Of a stretch of 64,000 bases of DNA, positions 17,573 to 23,570 are shown piece by piece. Origin of the DNA: an uncultured Lachnospiraceae bacterium. GTDB taxonomy: Bacteria; Bacillota; Clostridia; Lachnospirales; Lachnospiraceae. Positions within the stretch are counted from its first letter, which is position 1. Each line of letters opens with the position of its first letter. Under the pieces are notes generated by a model. That model was given only the letters and a program-made list of their open reading frames with translations. It had not been told where the DNA came from and did no database searches. Made by a program: the position numbers and the translations under genes. Location of the stretch: assembly GCA_900551895.1 (NCBI GenBank), contig URXX01000002.1, positions 124,001 to 188,000 on the forward strand. The letters run 5' to 3'.

Positions 17573-17866
17573 CTAATCTTTAATTGGCAATTTCTTAACC
17601 TCTTCTAACAATCTTGTTACCATGCCGTTTCCACCTAATGCGTGGTAGGCATTATACATTTCAATAAAATTTTCTAATCCATGTTTGGTAGCAAATCCTC
17701 TTTCCGTCCACTTCTCATGATATTCTATGAGTTGAACACGCAATAATAACATTGTCCCTTTACTGTTTGCATCTCTATCCGTTTTTTGATGTTTAAGCAA
17801 CCATACAATGTAAGTAAGAAAAATAGGCAATGCAACCATATACGTCTGTAATAACACTTCTTTCAT
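17573..17866 (-). CDS. Holin-associated small membrane protein
   Basis: A protein of 97 residues with one N-terminal membrane helix (~6-24) and a cytoplasmic helical part with LENFIEMYNAYHALGGNG. Similar proteins lie next to holins in many Firmicutes prophages, sometimes annotated as holin or as hypothetical. It may be a second holin or an antiholin; sequence does not decide. The ATG at 17866 follows a GGAAA ribosome site. Confidence 0.65.
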   Translation of the reverse strand: MKEVLLQTYMVALPIFLTYIVWLLKHQKTDRDANSKGTMLLLRVQLIEYHEKWTERGFATKHGLENFIEMYNAYHALGGNGMVTRLLEEVKKLPIKD

Positions 17867-17881
17867 TTTTATTTTCCTTTC

Positions 17882-17998
17882 CTACATCTGTACTTCCAAG
17901 TCTTTTAGTACTGCTTTTACTTCTTCCCTGATTCGCTCAGGTACATCTTCTAATCTCTTTTTCCCTTTTAAGATAAGCGTTGCGTATACTACTGCCAT
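17882..17998 (-). CDS. CD1375-like small protein, 38 aa
   Basis: It reads MAVVYATLILKGKKRLEDV and continues PERIREEVKAVLKDLEVQM. The start has a strong GGGAGGTGG ribosome site. The AVxYATLIxKGKK opening followed by an amphipathic helix is typical of tiny CD1375-family proteins encoded upstream of holins in Clostridium and Lachnospiraceae prophages. Function is unknown. Confidence 0.75.
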   Translation of the reverse strand: MAVVYATLILKGKKRLEDVPERIREEVKAVLKDLEVQM

Positions 17999-18069
17999 AT
18001 CTTCCACCTCCCTTCAATGTAGCGTTATTTTATTTGCTTTTAGCACTTATGCCCATTCCCTCATACAAT

Positions 18070-18273
18070 TCACACATCTGTATCTTCTTCACTTTTCTTT
18101 GCTAAAAATGCTAAAGAATCGATGAAGGTGTCTGCACTATCTCTGTCCTCAAAACCAGCAACTGCCTGATGAACTTTCCGCATAAGGTGTCCTAATTCCA
18201 AATAAATATCTTTTTCACTTCCATTTACCTCTACATGAATGGTTGCCCCATCCGTTAATTCTGCTTTAATCAT
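18070..18273 (-). CDS. Small phage protein, 67 aa, unknown
   Basis: An acidic protein with a beta-hairpin-like N-terminus (IKAELTDGATIHVEVNG) and two helices. The ATG at 18273 follows AGAGGAAA. No family recognised. It lies in the leftward run of element genes and may be non-essential cargo. Confidence 0.65.
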   Translation of the reverse strand: MIKAELTDGATIHVEVNGSEKDIYLELGHLMRKVHQAVAGFEDRDSADTFIDSLAFLAKKSEEDTDV

Positions 18274-18320
18274 TTGACATTTCCTCTTCTTTCTTCTACA
18301 ATTAAATTGAACTTTTATCT

Positions 18321-18355
18321 GAGTGCTTAAGGTTTGCAGACCTGTTTAAGCACTC
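18321..18355. terminator. Strong hairpin between small phage genes
   Basis: GAGTGCTTAA (18321-18330) pairs perfectly with TTAAGCACTC (18346-18355), with inner AGGT/ACCT. The T-rich tail is on the plus strand (TTTCTTTTT), opposite to the gene direction, so on the minus strand it is more likely a pause or processing site than a terminator. Confidence 0.5.
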
Positions 18356-18362
18356 TTTCTTT

Positions 18363-18608
18363 TTAGAACGGAAGGCATTTGCCTGCAACCATTCCCAAAA
18401 GGAACAAAGATGCTGATGCAGTGATAACTGATAATACAAGCATTATCTTCACATTTTTAAGCGTATCCCTGTTTTTTCTGTGCATCATTTTTAGAAGATG
18501 CTTATTTCTTTCTTTCAGAACTTCATTCTGTCGTATCAACTCCTGATACTTTTCAATCCCTTTCTGAATTTCCTCTGCCTGTTCCTTTGTAAACTCTCTG
18601 TTTTCCAT
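18363..18608 (-). CDS. Coiled-coil membrane-anchored small protein
   Basis: A protein of 81 residues. Residues ~5-45 form a charged coiled coil (EFTKEQAEEIQKGIEKYQEL), then a basic stretch and one C-terminal membrane helix (~55-76). The ATG at 18608 follows AAAAGGAGAA. The layout resembles phage membrane-associated small proteins near lysis genes; no specific role can be stated. Confidence 0.65.
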   Translation of the reverse strand: MENREFTKEQAEEIQKGIEKYQELIRQNEVLKERNKHLLKMMHRKNRDTLKNVKIMLVLSVITASASLFLLGMVAGKCLPF

Positions 18609-18698
18609 TTTTCATTCTCCTTTTCTTACTTCTGTTTTTGTTGCGTTTATAACGCTGATATTCTTTATAGGTCGTGGCTTGTCCACCTCCTTATCCGC

Positions 18699-18842
18699 CT
18701 AAGCGGTTCTTTCGTATCCTATCTGTTTCGCTGAAACTGTATTAAGTTGTTCAGAAATTTTTTTCTTTTCTTCATCGGTAAGTTTAGAAAACTCTACTGG
18801 TTTTCCGTTCAGGATAATAAAATTTCTAACTGTCACTTGCAT
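18699..18842 (-). CDS. Small protein, 47 aa, unknown
   Basis: It begins MQVTVRNFIILNGKPVEFSK and contains a charged helix LTDEEKKKISEQLN. The ATG at 18842 follows GAGAGGTG with very short spacing. The frame is fully open with protein-like composition. No family recognised. Confidence 0.6.
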   Translation of the reverse strand: MQVTVRNFIILNGKPVEFSKLTDEEKKKISEQLNTVSAKQIGYERTA

Positions 18843-18892
18843 CACCTCTCTAAATTCTATGTACCACAACTTGTACTTGTTTCATTGCTTAG

Positions 18893-19198
18893 TTAAAATT
18901 TCCCCTCCTCCTTTCTTCTTTTAATTTCATATGCTACTTTTTCATGTATGGCATCGCACAGTCCAAATTCTTCATTTTTTTCACTTCTCAACGCTATTTC
19001 TATCATTTTGTTTAAGCAAATCAGTTCTTTATCCGAAAAGTAAAACGAAACACTTTCGCAACCGCTCATAATCGCATACATTATTTTCGTGTCAACTTCT
19101 TCTGATTCACGGCTCGATGTCATTTCATCCGATAATACCGCTACTGTCATAATTGCACTTAATCGTGCAAGTTCTAACCCTGCAAATGTCAAAGTCAT
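18893..19198 (-). CDS. Small phage-like protein, 101 aa, unknown
   Basis: The ATG at 19198 is chosen because AAAAGGAGAA lies just upstream; an in-frame ATG at 19297 would place 33 low-complexity residues in front. The protein is helical and cysteine-containing (SGCESVSFYFSDKELIC), ending in a basic KRRKEEGKF. No recognised domain. It is divergent from the plus-strand gene at 19292. Confidence 0.6.
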   Translation of the reverse strand: MTLTFAGLELARLSAIMTVAVLSDEMTSSRESEEVDTKIMYAIMSGCESVSFYFSDKELICLNKMIEIALRSEKNEEFGLCDAIHEKVAYEIKRRKEEGKF

Positions 19199-19214
19199 TT
19201 TTCTTCTCCTTTTA

Positions 19215-19243
19215 TTGTCTTTTCTCTTTTTCCTTCCTATAAT
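19215..19243 (+). promoter_or_regulatory. Promoter of the repeat-containing membrane protein gene
   Basis: TTGTCT (19215-19220), 17-bp spacer, perfect TATAAT (19238-19243), about 50 bp before the ATG at 19292. Confidence 0.65.
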
Positions 19244-19291
19244 GTATACACAGGCACTACCATGCCGAGTATTATGAAAGGAGGCATAACT

Positions 19292-19894
19292 ATGCATGAG
19301 TTCACGTCTTCAATAAACATCTCGTCTAAAATGTCTGAAATTTATAATTCAGCAGTATTCGATGAGTTATCTGAAGTCGCTTCCAAATTTTCTGAAATTT
19401 ATAGTTCGGCAATACTTGATGAGTTATCTGAAGTTATTTCCAAATTTTCTACTTCAACTGTGTTAAAATATTTATCTTCTCTCGCTTTTGATTTAAACAC
19501 TAACGTTAACTCTTCCGATGAAATAAAAATTGAAAATTCAAATGATTATGTCATTACAGATAAAACCACTGCGAAAGAATGGCAATTTCCAGAAAGTGTT
19601 GTTTTTACAATAGGATGCAATCGTGTCCGTATAAATACTTCATACTTTCTAACACTGCTCTCCATTATTTTACCTTTGGTCTTTGGTGGTTGTCCGACAC
19701 ATACTGAATCCAATACAAGCATCGAAGTACAAGAAACACAGGAACTTTTACAAAAACAAAATCGTTTATTGCAAGATTTAATCTATTCCATTGATAGTTC
19801 TCATTCTTCTCAACATGAACTTATTGAATCTGTAAAAGAAGTTCTTCAAGAAGACGATTATTCTCGACAATCCTCTGTTGAAACTTCTGATTAG
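19292..19894 (+). CDS. Repeat-containing membrane protein of the element
   Basis: A protein of 200 residues. The ATG at 19292 has AAAGGAGG seven bases upstream. It has two tandem 19-residue repeats near the N-terminus (SEIYNSAVFDELSEVASKF, then SEIYSSAILDELSEVISKF), a polar middle, one membrane helix (~YFLTLLSIILPLVFGGC), and a C-terminal coiled coil (ETQELLQKQNRLLQDLIYSI). It is transcribed against the neighbouring phage genes from its own promoter, a pattern typical of lysogeny-expressed cargo such as superinfection exclusion or defence genes. No family recognised. The last 74 bp overlap the convergent gene at 19821-20057. Confidence 0.65.
   Translation: MHEFTSSINISSKMSEIYNSAVFDELSEVASKFSEIYSSAILDELSEVISKFSTSTVLKYLSSLAFDLNTNVNSSDEIKIENSNDYVITDKTTAKEWQFPESVVFTIGCNRVRINTSYFLTLLSIILPLVFGGCPTHTESNTSIEVQETQELLQKQNRLLQDLIYSIDSSHSSQHELIESVKEVLQEDDYSRQSSVETSD
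19328..19441 (+). repeat. Two tandem 57-bp repeats within a coding region
   Basis: Units 19328-19384 and 19385-19441 share most bases (for example TCTGAAATTTATA and GATGAGTTATCTGAAGT), and the first bases of a third unit follow. Each encodes 19 residues, so copy-number change would keep frame. Confidence 0.8.
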
Positions 19895-20057
19895 CATCGG
19901 ATAAAGTTACATAATAATCATGAATATCTGAATATTGCTTTTTCTGATTAATTGTTAAATTCAATAAAGAAACTGATATCAATATAATTATTATTTCTAA
20001 GTAGAAAGTCTTTCTTTTAAGGCTTTCTATTTCTTTTTCTACTTCCTCTAATTTCAT
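19821..20057 (-). CDS. Small coiled-coil membrane protein
   Basis: A protein of 78 residues: an N-terminal coiled coil (MKLEEVEKEIESLKRK), one membrane helix (~18-37) and a C-terminal helix (NQKFQQRIVENNRLLEELLL). The ATG at 20057 has a very strong AGGAGGTGAGGGG ribosome site. It converges on and overlaps by 74 bp the plus-strand membrane protein gene. Both proteins end in coiled coils, so a physical pairing is conceivable. No family recognised. Confidence 0.65.
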   Translation of the reverse strand: MKLEEVEKEIESLKRKTFYLEIIIILISVSLLNLTINQKKQYSDIHDYYVTLSDANQKFQQRIVENNRLLEELLLQIQ

Positions 20058-20070
20058 TTCCCCTCACCTC

Positions 20071-20235
20071 CTACCCTGCTTTCTTACTACTGTTTTTTTG
20101 AGAAATAGTTCCATTATACAAACCAAGAATATAAACATATGCGTTCTCCTGCTCTTTCTTATTTAATAACGGAGCCATAATCTTGATGTTTTCTAGTGGG
20201 TTGTTTGTGAGTTTTACTTCAACCTGCTTATTCAT
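20071..20235 (-). CDS. Small protein, 54 aa, unknown
   Basis: The ATG at 20235 follows AAAGGAGAG. It begins MNKQVEVKLTNNPLENIKIM and carries KKEQENAYVYILGLYNG. A consensus promoter (20272-20300) drives it leftward, opposite to the repressor gene, so it occupies the position of an early phage gene. It may be a regulator, but no HTH is seen. Confidence 0.6.
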   Translation of the reverse strand: MNKQVEVKLTNNPLENIKIMAPLLNKKEQENAYVYILGLYNGTISQKNSSKKAG

Positions 20236-20271
20236 AATATTTCTCTCCTTTCTTCTTGTGTTGTTGTGACT

Positions 20272-20340
20272 ATTATAAGTCCTATTCGCACTATTGTCAA
20301 TAACTTTTTTGTTGACAATCGCACATTTTAGTAGTATTAT
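20272..20340. promoter_or_regulatory. Face-to-face consensus promoters and operator of the element repressor
   Basis: Leftward: TTGACA (complement of 20295-20300), 17-bp spacer, TATAAT (complement of 20272-20277). Rightward: TTGACA (20312-20317), 17-bp spacer, TATTAT (20335-20340). The two -35 boxes are 11 bp apart and form an inverted repeat ATTGTCAA-N11-TTGACAAT flanked by repeated TCGCAC. This is the arrangement of a phage lysis-lysogeny switch, and the XRE protein encoded next is the likely binder. Confidence 0.8.
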
Positions 20341-20363
20341 CAAATTATCGAGGAGGTGAGCGT

Positions 20364-20750
20364 TTGAAAGATAGGATAAAAGCCCTTCGCAAAGAACTTG
20401 GTCTTACCCAAGAGAAGTTTGCAGAACGCCTAAGCATGAAAAGAAATACCATTGCAAATTACGAAATAGGTAGAAATGAGCCTATTGATGCCGTTATTTC
20501 TTTAATATGTAAAGAGTTTCACGTAAATGAAGAATGGCTAAGAACTGGCGAAGGCGGAAATGAGAATATGTTTACAAAAATATCAGATGATGATAGATAT
20601 TCTCTCAATTTGGGAAAATTAAGCACAACGCAAAATGAAACCGTAAAAAACATGGTTAATGCCATTGCTGAAACTTCCCCTGAAAAACTAAAATACATAG
20701 AAGATTTTATGAAAGCCTGTTTGGGATTGGACAACAAAGAAAAAGAGTAG
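20364..20750 (+). CDS. XRE-family phage repressor
   Basis: A protein of 128 residues starting with TTG at 20364 after GGAGGTGAG. An N-terminal HTH_3 domain (~1-60; LGLTQEKFAERLSMKRNTIA with NYEIGRNEP) is followed by a helical C-terminal part. It lacks the Ser-Lys peptidase domain of self-cleaving repressors. It is transcribed from the rightward one of two face-to-face promoters, which fits an immunity repressor controlling itself and the leftward early genes. Confidence 0.85.
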   Translation: MKDRIKALRKELGLTQEKFAERLSMKRNTIANYEIGRNEPIDAVISLICKEFHVNEEWLRTGEGGNENMFTKISDDDRYSLNLGKLSTTQNETVKNMVNAIAETSPEKLKYIEDFMKACLGLDNKEKE

Positions 20751-20762
20751 CCTTCCGGCTAC
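20747..20762 (-). terminator. Terminator of the 36-aa gene
   Basis: On the minus strand GTAGCC-GGAA-GGCTAC followed by TCTTTTTCTTT. It overlaps the stop codons of both converging genes. Confidence 0.7.
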
Positions 20763-20869
20763 CCTCTAACTGCTACTATTAGAAATAAATAAATTCTTCT
20801 CAGTAGCGTTTCATCATTAATTTGTTTAATCATTTTACAAATTAGACTTTTGTACTCTTCACTTTTCAT
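20759..20869 (-). CDS. 36-aa protein under LexA-type boxes
   Basis: It begins MKSEEYKSLICKMIKQIND and ends RRIYLFLIVAVRG. The ATG at 20869 has GGGAGG seven bases upstream. Similar tiny helical proteins (acidic start, LLRRIYxF end) are frequent in Firmicutes mobile elements, with no function known to me. A promoter (20928-20956) is bracketed by two GAAC-N4-GTTC palindromes, so the gene is probably induced by DNA damage. Possible roles are a small toxin, an inducer or a recombination directionality factor; sequence does not distinguish these. Confidence 0.7.
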   Translation of the reverse strand: MKSEEYKSLICKMIKQINDETLLRRIYLFLIVAVRG

Positions 20870-20897
20870 GTACGTATCCCTCCCGTGTTCTTTTTAT

Positions 20898-20911
20898 CGA
20901 ACGCACGTTCT
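20898..20911. promoter_or_regulatory. LexA/DinR-type box, promoter-proximal
   Basis: CGAACGCACGTTCT fits the Gram-positive SOS box GAAC-N4-GTTC exactly. It lies between the -10 box and the start of the 36-aa gene. Confidence 0.75.
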
Positions 20912-20927
20912 GAAATTCCTTAATTGA

Positions 20928-20956
20928 ATAATACTACATTCTGTATATTATTTCAA
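20928..20956 (-). promoter_or_regulatory. Promoter of the 36-aa gene
   Basis: On the minus strand TTGAAA (20956-20951), 17-bp spacer, TATTAT (20933-20928), flanked by an SOS-type box on each side. Confidence 0.7.
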
Positions 20957-20964
20957 CGGTTTTT

Positions 20965-20978
20965 AGAACATTTGTTCT
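20965..20978. promoter_or_regulatory. LexA/DinR-type box, upstream
   Basis: AGAACATTTGTTCT is a near-perfect palindrome of the GAAC-N4-GTTC type, located 10 bp upstream of the -35 box. Confidence 0.7.
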
Positions 20979-21041
20979 TTTATTTTTCCTTATACTATAT
21001 ATACAGTTTAAAATAGGAAATCTGACGCGGAGTGAGGGATT

Positions 21042-21059
21042 TGGTCGAAATCTCGACCA
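21042..21059. other. Inverted repeat after the small HTH gene
   Basis: TGGTCGA-AATC-TCGACCA, a perfect 7-bp stem adjoining the stop codon of the HTH gene. It has no U-tract on either strand, so operator and weak terminator are both possible. Confidence 0.45.
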
Positions 21060-21257
21060 CTATTTATAAGGAGAGTCAAACAGGTCAGTTATTTTAACAT
21101 TTAGACCTGTTGCTAACTTCTCCATTGTGTCCATTCTAGGACTAGAACGACCATTCTTAATATCTATTAAGGTTGTTTTTGGTATTTTGGTCTTTATGGA
21201 TACTTGTTGTACAGTTAAATTTTTTTCAAGCATTATTTTATCCAATAGTATCTTCAT
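21060..21257 (-). CDS. Small XRE-family HTH protein
   Basis: A protein of 65 residues consisting of a single HTH_3 domain (KNLTVQQVSIKTKIPKTTL with DIKNGRSSPRMDTM and a C-terminal LFDSPYK). Proteins of this Cro/C1 size act as DNA-binding switches in phages and ICEs. No Shine-Dalgarno is visible before the ATG at 21257; a TGTATACAAT -10-like element lies ~25 bp upstream, so the leader is very short. It may antagonise the repressor at 20364 or control the recombinase side of the element. Confidence 0.8.
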   Translation of the reverse strand: MKILLDKIMLEKNLTVQQVSIKTKIPKTTLIDIKNGRSSPRMDTMEKLATGLNVKITDLFDSPYK

Positions 21258-21369
21258 AGTATTTTTATTTTAGTAAATATTGTATACAAATACTACTGGT
21301 AATATATGGTATATAACTGCTTCGGCATTTATATAAAATTAAAACAAATGAGAAAGAGGAGGAAAAGGT

Positions 21370-21849
21370 ATGAAAAAGAAAATTATAACATTACTAATGG
21401 CAAGCACTTTAGCATTTGGTATATGTGCTTGTGGAGGAGAAAAACAAGATGATACTCCTAAAAAAACTCCAAAACAAGAAGAATATCAAAAAGATGCAGA
21501 AACTCCATCTACAGAAGAAAACACAAATGTTGAAGCCGAAACTTCTTTAGAAGGTTTAGAAAAATATCTCTTAGAAAAAGGACTTTTAACAGGCTCTAAA
21601 ACACAAACTGCTGCTGAAATGATTGGTGCCAAAACTGGTTTTAAATATCCAGATTCTAATGCTGAATTTTACGAATACGACACAAACTCAGATGCATATA
21701 AAACATTGGTTTCAGGTGGTTCAGTTGAAATTGAAGGTATGTCAGGATATTCTGTTTCTGCAAAAGCAATAAATGAACAGTATGTATTAATATCTTCCGA
21801 GGATTTATCTCAAGAATTAATAAATGCTTTCAATTCTTATGGAAAATAA
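21370..21849 (+). CDS. Predicted lipoprotein, unknown function
   Basis: A protein of 159 residues. The ATG follows AGGAGG. It has a lipoprotein signal peptide (MKKKIITLLMASTLAF, then GICACGG, with Cys20 the likely lipidated residue), an acidic Lys/Glu/Thr linker (~22-57) and a compact C-terminal domain (~60-159). The domain is not one I recognise. Lipoproteins encoded by integrated elements sometimes block superinfection at the cell surface; this is only a possibility here. Confidence 0.75.
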   Translation: MKKKIITLLMASTLAFGICACGGEKQDDTPKKTPKQEEYQKDAETPSTEENTNVEAETSLEGLEKYLLEKGLLTGSKTQTAAEMIGAKTGFKYPDSNAEFYEYDTNSDAYKTLVSGGSVEIEGMSGYSVSAKAINEQYVLISSEDLSQELINAFNSYGK

Positions 21850-21851
21850 GA

Positions 21852-21882
21852 AAACCGCCCAGTGTTACCAGCACTGAACGGT
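21852..21882 (+). terminator. Hairpin after the lipoprotein gene
   Basis: ACCG with an inner CAGTG pairs with CACTG and CGGT around TTACCAG, just past the lipoprotein stop. No U-tract follows. Another stem, CCGAAGAT/ATCTTCGG (21893-21900 with 21932-21939), comes directly after. Confidence 0.5.
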
Positions 21883-21940
21883 CACTACATATCCGAAGAT
21901 ATGCACATATACTTAGCAAATATATTGTATCATCTTCGGC

Positions 21941-21976
21941 ACAGCCATGCAATCGGAACATATTTTCGGTGGCTGT
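21941..21976 (+). terminator. Terminator before the recombinase gene
   Basis: ACAGCCA pairs with TGGCTGT around 22 bases that can themselves pair partly, followed by TATTTTTAT. It would isolate the recombinase gene from lipoprotein read-through. Confidence 0.65.
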
Positions 21977-22024
21977 TATTTTTATACCTATTTTTTAATA
22001 TATTTTACCGAGGAGTGATAAGAA

Positions 22025-23512
22025 ATGAAAGATGGTGCTCTTTATATACGAGTAAGCACTCATATGCAGGACGAACTTTCGCCCGATGCACAAAAAAGAT
22101 TACTTTTAGATTACGCCAAACAGAATGACATTTTAGTGTCTCGCGATCACATATTTATTGAAAATGGAGTTTCTGGTCGAAAGGCTGATAAACGTCCTGA
22201 ATTTCAAAAAATGATTTCCTTGGCCAAAACCAAACCGCGTCCTTTTGATACAATCCTTGTATGGAAATACAGCCGTTTTGCGAGAAATCAAGAAGAAAGT
22301 ATCGTATACAAATCTCTTCTGCGAAAACAGTGCGGAATTGATGTGATAAGCGTTTCAGAACCGATTATAGACGGTCCTTTTGGCTCTCTCATTGAACGTA
22401 TAATAGAATGGATGGACGAATACTACTCCACCCGTCTAGCAGGCGAAGTTTCAAGGGGAATGACCGAAAAGGCTCTTCGGGGTGGATACCAAGCACGTCC
22501 ACCTTTGGGATATAAAATTGTCGAAAAAGGAAAACCACCCGTAATAGTTCCTGAAGAAGCAAAAATTATTCGAATTATTTTTGATAAATATGTAAATGAA
22601 AAACGTAGTTTCTTTGATATTGCCCGTTATCTGAACAGACTTGGATATAAAACATCTCACGGTAAATCATTTGAAACGAGGTCTATTGACTACATTATTC
22701 AAAACCCTACGTACTGCGGTATGATACGCTGGAACCGTACGGAAAACGAAACAAACCGAATAAAAGACGAAAGCGAATGGATAATGACAGACGGACAACA
22801 TGAGGCAATTATAACCAAAGAACTGTTTGATATGGCACAGGAACGTTTTAAATCTACATACACACCAAAAGGAGCGCGTCCGTCTTCTACTTATAAACAT
22901 TGGCTGAGCGGTCTTTTGAAGTGTTCACATTGCGGAAGAACAATGATTGCAAAAACAGCAAGAAAAAAATCTGACGGAAGCTATTATGTTTACTTTAGTT
23001 GTTACGGATACTGTAAAGGGAAATGCCTAGTATCTAACAGCATAAGTTCCCTAAAGATAGAACCTGTTATTATAGCAGCATTGAAAGAAGTATTAGACAC
23101 ACAAGAACTACAATTTGAATATAAGTTTTTACAACCTATCGAAGTTATAGATGAACGGAAGGCTTTGGATGAAAGATTGGATGCTTTAACCATAAAAGAA
23201 GAACGTATTAAATTAGCATATCGTGAAGGAATTGATACTATTGAAGAATACAAACACAACAAGAATATTATTGAAAATGAACGAAAAGAAATTCTTGAAG
23301 AAATTGCTGGTCTTCCGGATAACAAACAAGACGATGCACGCGATAATGAAATTATGATGCGGAAGATAAAAAATGTATATGAGGTAATCTCTTCCCCAAA
23401 CTATTCTAACCAACAGAAAAATGAAATGCTTAGAACAATTGTGGATAAGTTTATATTTGACAAGAAAAATGACAGGCTTGACGCCTACTACTACCTTGCG
23501 AAAACCCAGTAA
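22025..23512 (+). CDS. Large serine recombinase (element integrase)
   Basis: A recombinase of 495 residues, the usual length for large serine integrases. Resolvase domain ~1-150 with catalytic Ser11 (YIRVSTHMQ) and the FDTILVWKYSRFARN motif. Recombinase domain ~170-275 (GYQARPPLGYKI). Zinc ribbon ~300-345 with CSHCGRTM and later cysteines (SCYGYCKGKC). Coiled coil ~380-430 and C-terminal tail. Such enzymes join attP and attB by cutting at a 2-bp core and usually need a directionality factor to excise. The ATG at 22025 follows GAGGAGTG. The stop lies 41 bp before the attR core, so the gene sits at the extreme end of the element, as is usual for integrases. Confidence 0.95.
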   Translation: MKDGALYIRVSTHMQDELSPDAQKRLLLDYAKQNDILVSRDHIFIENGVSGRKADKRPEFQKMISLAKTKPRPFDTILVWKYSRFARNQEESIVYKSLLRKQCGIDVISVSEPIIDGPFGSLIERIIEWMDEYYSTRLAGEVSRGMTEKALRGGYQARPPLGYKIVEKGKPPVIVPEEAKIIRIIFDKYVNEKRSFFDIARYLNRLGYKTSHGKSFETRSIDYIIQNPTYCGMIRWNRTENETNRIKDESEWIMTDGQHEAIITKELFDMAQERFKSTYTPKGARPSSTYKHWLSGLLKCSHCGRTMIAKTARKKSDGSYYVYFSCYGYCKGKCLVSNSISSLKIEPVIIAALKEVLDTQELQFEYKFLQPIEVIDERKALDERLDALTIKEERIKLAYREGIDTIEEYKHNKNIIENERKEILEEIAGLPDNKQDDARDNEIMMRKIKNVYEVISSPNYSNQQKNEMLRTIVDKFIFDKKNDRLDAYYYLAKTQ

Positions 23513-23531
23513 ATACAAAGGTTTCATGGAG

Positions 23532-23570
23532 TTGTATGTTATTACAAAAAGGTTGACTCAGTGGGGATCG
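23532..23570 (+). other. attR: right attachment site of the element
   Basis: The element arm begins TTGTATGTTATTACAAAA at 23532 and ends GGT, followed by core TG at 23554-23555 and chromosomal half ACTCAGTGGGGATCG. The arm mirrors the one at attL: 9 matched outer bases, 2 in the middle and 7 next to the core. Confidence 0.85.

Larger units (their letters stand above)
15439..23553. mobile_element. 8,115-bp serine-recombinase element inside a spore gene
   Basis: The ends are defined by shared TG cores at 15439-15440 and 23554-23555. Joining the outer flanks restores an open frame (Trp-Met|Thr-Gln-Trp-Gly). Joining the inner flanks yields AAAAGGT-TG-ACCTTTT, extended by TTGTATGTT/AACATACAA arms, which is the expected symmetric attP of a large serine integrase. 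Contents from left to right: amidase endolysin, small protein, Tad2-like protein, holin, holin-associated protein, CD1375-like and other tiny proteins, an outward-facing membrane protein pair, an XRE repressor with divergent promoters, a LexA-box-controlled 36-residue gene, a second small HTH protein, a lipoprotein and the recombinase. No terminase, capsid, portal or tail gene is present, so it is a prophage remnant, satellite or domesticated intervening element rather than a complete phage. Confidence 0.9.

Noticed and set aside
18608..18690. Short minus-strand frame after AAGGAGG (TYKEYQRYKRNKNRSKK or the DKPRPIKN frame)
   Set aside because: The ribosome-site-like sequence is good, but no start codon lies at a workable distance: the GTG overlaps it. 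Kept out for lack of a start.
19328..19441. CRISPR-like repeat
   Set aside because: Two directly adjoining 57-bp copies without spacers, inside an open frame; they are coding tandem repeats.
21887..21913. Sigma-E-like motif upstream of the recombinase (CATATACT with a weak -35)
   Set aside because: The -10 matches 7 of 8 but the -35 is 5 of 7 and the spacer is 12 bp; the area is AT-rich and a terminator stands between it and the gene.
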